From Cupriavidus basilensis (lineage in GTDB: Bacteria; Pseudomonadota; Gammaproteobacteria; Burkholderiales; Burkholderiaceae), in NCBI RefSeq assembly GCF_000876015.1, contig NZ_BBQM01000014.1, positions 248,001 to 312,000 of the forward strand: DNA of 64,000 nt, read 5' to 3'. Both the position numbers and the translations under genes were made by a program. The notes under the pieces were generated by a model. That model saw nothing but the letters and a program-made list of their open reading frames with translations, was not told the origin of the DNA and made no database searches. Shown piece after piece: positions 59,884 through 64,000 of this stretch; the stretch's first letter is position 1; every line of letters begins with the position of its first letter.

Positions 59884-62211
59884 ATGGCGGAAGGTTTCGA
59901 TGAATTCAAGGCAATCGGCAACCGCGCGCTGACCACGGGGCGGCAGGCATACTTTCTCGAGGTGCCGGGCACAGCCAGCGCCGCCGCGCTGTCGGTGGTG
60001 TCGTTCGAGGCAGTGGAGCGGATGGGCGAGCCCTATGCCGTCACCATCCAACTGACGCATCCGCTTGAGCTTGATCGAGCCGGGTATCTGGGCAAAGACG
60101 CGACCTTCCTGATCGCTCCCGCCGACGGCAGCGAGCCACGCAAGTTTGCCGGCTGCATCACGCGCTTCTCCAAGACCCGCCAGACCCGGGATTTCTGCGG
60201 CTACGAGATCGTCGTGGAGCCGCTCGTCGCGCGGCTGCGGCTCACGTGCGCCAGCCGTATCTACCAGCAGCAGACCGCGCCCCAGATCATCGAGGCCATC
60301 CTGCGCCGCCACGACCTCAAGGGTCATCAGTTCGCCTTCAAGACGCGGCGCAAGTACCCGCAGCACAAGTTGCGTATGCAGTACCAGATATCAGATTGGG
60401 ACTATATCCGGCTGCTGATGGAGCAGGAGGGCCTGTACTGCTATTTCATCCATGGCGAGTTCGGCGAGATGATCGTGTTCGGCGACGACATCGACCATTA
60501 CCTCTACCAGCCGGAGCTGCGAGTGCCCTATCGCGAGACGGCGGGACTGGAATCAGGCCAGGAAACGGTGTTCTCGCTCAGGACGCATGCGCGGACCATT
60601 CCCGAATCATTCCGGGTCGCGGACTTCAATCCCGACAAGGCATGGGAACGCCCTGCCGGAGAGGCCGATGTCGCGAAGGAAAGGACCACCTACGGTCAGT
60701 CCTACGTGTATGGCACGCATCACCTGGACTTCGACGACGCCAAGTGGGAAGCGCAGTTGCGTCACGAGGCCGAGTTCGCCGGCCAATTGGTCTACACGGG
60801 TGAGAGCAACGTGCTGGCGCTGCGCCCGGCGCGCATCCTGCGACTGGACCTGGCGTTGCCCGACGCGCCCAACGGGCAGGTGGTCACCGAGGTCGTCCAC
60901 ACCGGCGCGCGTGATGCCGCCTACCGCAATACCTACAAGGCCATTCCCTCGGACCGGCGCTTCCGGCTGCCGATGGACGAAGCCAACTGGCCGCGCATCC
61001 CCGGCACGCTCAGCGCCCGCATCACCTCGCCGGGCCAGTACAAGTATGCCTACCTGACCCAGGATGGTCATTACATCGTCCGCTTCGATTTCGACTTTGA
61101 CGCCTGGCCCAATGGCGGCGAGAGCGTGCCGCTGCGCCTGGCCAAGCCGTTCGCCGGGGCGCGGCAGACGGGCTTTCACTTTCCTCTGATCGACGGCACC
61201 TATGTGGACGTGGCGTTCCGCGACGGCAACCCGAACAAGCCGTACATCGCCAGCGTGCAGCACACCAGCCAGCACCCTGACTTGATCACCAATCAGGATC
61301 GCTGGCTGTCGCGCAACGTGATTCGCACGCAGAGCAACAACAAGCTGCGGTTTGAGGACTGGGAGGGGCAGGAGGGGATCAAGCTCTCCACCGAGTATGG
61401 CAAGACCCAGCTCAACCTGGGGTATCTCGTTGATCATCAGAAGAAAAAGCGGGGAGATGGCTTCGAGTTGCGCACCTCGGGCTGGGGGGCGGTCCGGGGC
61501 GGCAAGGGATTGTTCCTTTCCGCGGACGACCAGCCGGGAGCGAATGGGCAGCAGTTGGACATGCAGGATGCCGAGGCGACGCTCAGGCAAGCCGTGGACA
61601 TGATGCGCTCGCTGAACGAGTCGGCCAATGCAGCTCGCGCGTGGCTTGCGGAAATCGATCAACAGCGCGCGCTCATCGAAGAGAAACTCGTGGGGCTGCG
61701 AAGGCCGGTCATCGTGGCCAATGCGCCCGAAGGTATTGGCATTACGAGTGGTCAAGACATGCATTTGGCCACCCGCACACAGATGTTCATGACCGCTGGC
61801 CGTGGCCTGGACATCGGCGTGCTCAAGCGTTTAACCGTGGCTGCCGGTCAAACGATCTCGCTCTTTGCTGCAAAGCTTGGCATCCGCATATTCGCGGCAA
61901 AAGGCAAGGTACAGGTCCAGGCCCAAGGGGATGTGCTGGAACTGATGGCACTCAAGGATGTAGTTGTCAGTTCGTCGTCTGGCGAAGTGGTGATTACTGG
62001 GTTCAAGGGCATCACCTTGGGCGATGGTGCCGGAGCATACGTAAAGATCACGAACGGGAAAATCGAACTCGCGAGCCCGAGCGGGAAGATCGACGTCAAA
62101 GGCAACCTCGATGTGGCTGGACCAGCCGGGGGAAACTTCACCTTCCCTAGCTGGACAAATGCGCCCCTGAAGGATGTGGGGGGTGATATGCACTTCGGCT
62201 TCTCTGAATGA
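59884..62211 (+). CDS. vgrG: Type VI secretion VgrG spike protein
   Basis: A 775-aa T6SS spike. The gp27-like base occupies about residues 20-340 (QAYFLEVPGTASAAALSVVS, QYQISDWDYIRLLMEQEGLY), then an OB/gp5-like needle region (RFRLPMDEANWPRIPGTLSA), and the C-terminal beta-helical DUF2345 domain from about 600 (GIGITSGQDMHLATRTQMFM, YVKITNGKIELASPSGKID). A GGAG lies 9 nt upstream. The stop overlaps the next gene as ATGA, typical of an effector bound to the VgrG tip. No T6SS core genes are visible, so this is an orphan vgrG module. Confidence 0.95.
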   Translation: MAEGFDEFKAIGNRALTTGRQAYFLEVPGTASAAALSVVSFEAVERMGEPYAVTIQLTHPLELDRAGYLGKDATFLIAPADGSEPRKFAGCITRFSKTRQTRDFCGYEIVVEPLVARLRLTCASRIYQQQTAPQIIEAILRRHDLKGHQFAFKTRRKYPQHKLRMQYQISDWDYIRLLMEQEGLYCYFIHGEFGEMIVFGDDIDHYLYQPELRVPYRETAGLESGQETVFSLRTHARTIPESFRVADFNPDKAWERPAGEADVAKERTTYGQSYVYGTHHLDFDDAKWEAQLRHEAEFAGQLVYTGESNVLALRPARILRLDLALPDAPNGQVVTEVVHTGARDAAYRNTYKAIPSDRRFRLPMDEANWPRIPGTLSARITSPGQYKYAYLTQDGHYIVRFDFDFDAWPNGGESVPLRLAKPFAGARQTGFHFPLIDGTYVDVAFRDGNPNKPYIASVQHTSQHPDLITNQDRWLSRNVIRTQSNNKLRFEDWEGQEGIKLSTEYGKTQLNLGYLVDHQKKKRGDGFELRTSGWGAVRGGKGLFLSADDQPGANGQQLDMQDAEATLRQAVDMMRSLNESANAARAWLAEIDQQRALIEEKLVGLRRPVIVANAPEGIGITSGQDMHLATRTQMFMTAGRGLDIGVLKRLTVAAGQTISLFAAKLGIRIFAAKGKVQVQAQGDVLELMALKDVVVSSSSGEVVITGFKGITLGDGAGAYVKITNGKIELASPSGKIDVKGNLDVAGPAGGNFTFPSWTNAPLKDVGGDMHFGFSE

Positions 62212-64000
62212 GCACAGCTATGACAACCACCCCCACGAACCCACCCAGCACACCTGTCAAGCTGTTGCGCTTCGCCTTTCCCTTCCGCAGGAAAGCGCAG
62301 GGAAATGGTACATCCCCTGTCGATTTCACCGATGAGCACGAAATCCATAGGCTGCTGAAGGAGGGGCCATCTGGCGCCTATGCCGTCAGCGGCAAGGGCA
62401 TGTGGCATGGTGGCATTCATGTGACGGAAGCCGCCGCCGGCCAGGCACTGGACCTTAAGCATGGCGTGCTTTGCATCGCGGACGGCGAGGTAGTGGCGTG
62501 GCGCCTGAATCGCATCTATCCCATGAGCGAAATCCCGTCGCAAGACGGCAAGCCCGCCATTCATGCGCCCTACAGCACGGGGTTTGCATTAGTGCGACAC
62601 GCCATGGAGTTTCCGAAGGACACGAAACTCACGTTCTTCAGCTTATATATGCATCTGCAAGACCTCGCCGGCTACGAAGCCGATGCGACGCTAGGCAAAC
62701 CGGCTTACCTGTCTCCGGAACTCAAAGTCACTGCGTTTGCACAAGACAGGCCCCAGGCATTGGCGGGCCAAACGCTTCCTGCTGGTCAAATCGGGCTAAG
62801 GGTTCGGGCTTCTCATCCGCATGGGACGCCCTTGTGTATCCTGCCACAAGGAACGCAGATCGCCGTTAGCAAGCGCGAAGGCAACTGGGGGAAAATCAAG
62901 GACACGCATGGTGCTCAAGTTTTCCCCCCCATAGCCGGCGGATTCGCTGCGCCATCGACGGCGGTCAACGGGTGGGTCTTCCTGGGCAAGGAGCATGGTG
63001 GACATGTGGTCGAAGAAGTGATGCCAGAATCATTACTGGATCGCGTGATCGTGCCGTCCCCCCCGTTCCCGATCAAGGCTGGGGAGTTGATTGGCCATCT
63101 TGGTCGCTACGACTCTCTGACTCAGCCCGCATCTAACCGGCAGGTCCACATCGAAGCCTTCTGTGGGGATGACATCAAGACGTTCCTCGACAAGGGGCGA
63201 GCGTGGATCAGCATCAATGGGTCGCAGCCTGATGCCTGGAAGCAACTGGGACTGCCAAGCGATCCGACCATTTTGCGCGTGGACAGGCGGACAACACTAT
63301 ACAAGGCAGTCAACCAGCCTGGACAGGATGCGCCCCAGACCGACGTGATCCACGTGATCGCGCTTGTCGAACTAGCCAAGCATACCGAGAACCAGTACAC
63401 AGAAACCACCGCAGGCAGTGACGGCATGAAGCTGCACTGGTGGAAGATCGACAGTGCGGATGTGCTGCGCCACGATATCTCTGGCTGGGTGCGCGAGCAG
63501 AATTTTGCAGGTGGCCGGGTGACGCGGGAGTTCGCGCAGAAATGGGTAGATTTCGAGACCTTTGACGACCCACACGACCAGACGCATACGATCTTTGCGA
63601 CGACAAATGCATATGTCGACTACAGGGTGGGAGCCGACGTGCCCGAACGTGCTTCGCTCGGCAAACTCAGTCCATTGATGTCATCAATCTACGGTGCCCT
63701 CTACCCGAGCGGCGACCCGAGCCGGGCCGCGGACGAACTGTGTACCGCTGCGGAAGACCCCTGGCGAGCGCTACGCATGTCGCGCCTGATTATCAAACAC
63801 GAAAGCGAATGGGCGAACCCTGAGAAATGGAAGCAGCTTGTCAGCGAGATCGAAGAGCGGACCGGTCAAAGGGCGCAGCACGAAGCGGAGCAGGAGCGGA
63901 TCGAGAAGCTCGTCTGGTGGGATGAGGTCAAGGCTGGCGTGGCTGATCTGCCAGGGTCGAGTGTTTTTCATATTCACCCGATTGGGCTAGTTGGGAATTT
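62208..64000 (+). CDS. Putative T6SS cell-wall effector: M23-like fold with inserted SH3 domain, 3' end beyond the window
   Basis: At least 597 residues, open to the right edge. Residues about 65-150 resemble a LytM/M23 endopeptidase (GMWHGGIHVTEAAAG, GVLCIADGEVVAW, FFSLYMHLQDL). An SH3-like domain follows at about 197-240 (LRVRASHPHGTPLCIL, VSKREGNWGKIKD), and the M23-like fold resumes with AGELIGHLGRYD and RQVHIEAF at about 290-325. A second SH3-like stretch lies at about 355-430. The C-terminal part has RLIIKHESEW, a putative catalytic Glu context, and WWDEVKAG. The first H/D metal ligands look incomplete, so the M23 part may be degenerate. Directly coupled to vgrG (ATGA). Confidence 0.72.
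   Translation, partial: MSTAMTTTPTNPPSTPVKLLRFAFPFRRKAQGNGTSPVDFTDEHEIHRLLKEGPSGAYAVSGKGMWHGGIHVTEAAAGQALDLKHGVLCIADGEVVAWRLNRIYPMSEIPSQDGKPAIHAPYSTGFALVRHAMEFPKDTKLTFFSLYMHLQDLAGYEADATLGKPAYLSPELKVTAFAQDRPQALAGQTLPAGQIGLRVRASHPHGTPLCILPQGTQIAVSKREGNWGKIKDTHGAQVFPPIAGGFAAPSTAVNGWVFLGKEHGGHVVEEVMPESLLDRVIVPSPPFPIKAGELIGHLGRYDSLTQPASNRQVHIEAFCGDDIKTFLDKGRAWISINGSQPDAWKQLGLPSDPTILRVDRRTTLYKAVNQPGQDAPQTDVIHVIALVELAKHTENQYTETTAGSDGMKLHWWKIDSADVLRHDISGWVREQNFAGGRVTREFAQKWVDFETFDDPHDQTHTIFATTNAYVDYRVGADVPERASLGKLSPLMSSIYGALYPSGDPSRAADELCTAAEDPWRALRMSRLIIKHESEWANPEKWKQLVSEIEERTGQRAQHEAEQERIEKLVWWDEVKAGVADLPGSSVFHIHPIGLVGN

Overview
The window is GC-rich chromosomal DNA (about two thirds G+C through most of its length) with gene content typical of a Burkholderiales beta-proteobacterium, most like Cupriavidus/Ralstonia. 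Pointers are three tripartite-tricarboxylate (Bug-type) periplasmic receptors, two phasins of polyhydroxyalkanoate granules, a CzcE-like small periplasmic protein, several CoA-dependent catabolic enzymes and a type VI secretion VgrG. The genus is inferred from gene content only. I saw no rRNA, tRNA, CRISPR array, transposase or integrase.

Layout. 1-3.3 kb: two tandem, nearly duplicated Ig-like lipoproteins, the first cut by the window edge. 3.5-5.9 kb: metQ-metN-metI methionine importer. 6-9.5 kb: a class II aldolase, two short-chain dehydrogenases and a lipoprotein with a cyclic-nucleotide-binding-like fold. 10-13 kb: an ArsR regulator and an Old Yellow Enzyme reductase divergent from an MFS exporter. 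13-16 kb: an exported DUF1800/DUF1501 pair. 16-20.6 kb: a gamma-carbonic-anhydrase-like protein, a secreted protein, the organic-peroxide pair ohrR/ohr, a LysR regulator and a CzcE-like protein. 20.8-25.6 kb: an acyl-CoA catabolic operon (Bug receptor, DUF35, thiolase-like, FadB-like). 25.8-31 kb: a FUSC membrane protein, then bglX and opgG (periplasmic glucan enzymes) diverging from each other. 31-34 kb: a CaiB CoA-transferase/Bug receptor/enoyl-CoA hydratase operon. 34-35.5 kb: convergent phasins. 35.9-40.5 kb: an acyl-CoA synthetase, a glycine/histidine-tailed SH3 protein, a 55-residue membrane protein, an SDR and a small lipoprotein. 40.5 kb: purT.

41.8-47 kb is a coherent island: a divergent GntR regulator, then an isocitrate-lyase-superfamily lyase, LeuC- and LeuD-like dehydratase subunits and a Bug receptor, with the look of a pathway that imports and splits a branched malate-type acid. 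47-48 kb: a LysE exporter and Lrp regulator. 48.9-51.4 kb: a YfiR-YfiN-YfiB (c-di-GMP) operon. 51.4-53 kb: a LicD-like gene preceded by an octanucleotide repeat array, convergent with a TagD-like cytidylyltransferase. 53.3-56.3 kb: an autotransporter. 56.5-57.3 kb: an alpha/beta-hydrolase lipoprotein. 57.6-59.1 kb: an ECF41 sigma factor and a carboxymuconolactone-decarboxylase-like protein, both carrying an exact TGTCACA-N16-CGTC promoter. From about 59.2 kb the DNA becomes AT-richer and leads into vgrG and a large putative T6SS cell-wall effector that runs off the right edge.

The most notable observations are the matched ECF41 promoters, the octamer repeat in front of the LicD-like gene, the lyase/LeuCD-like operon, the effector with an SH3 domain inserted in an M23-like fold, and the 15-bp hairpin over the start region of the MFS gene.
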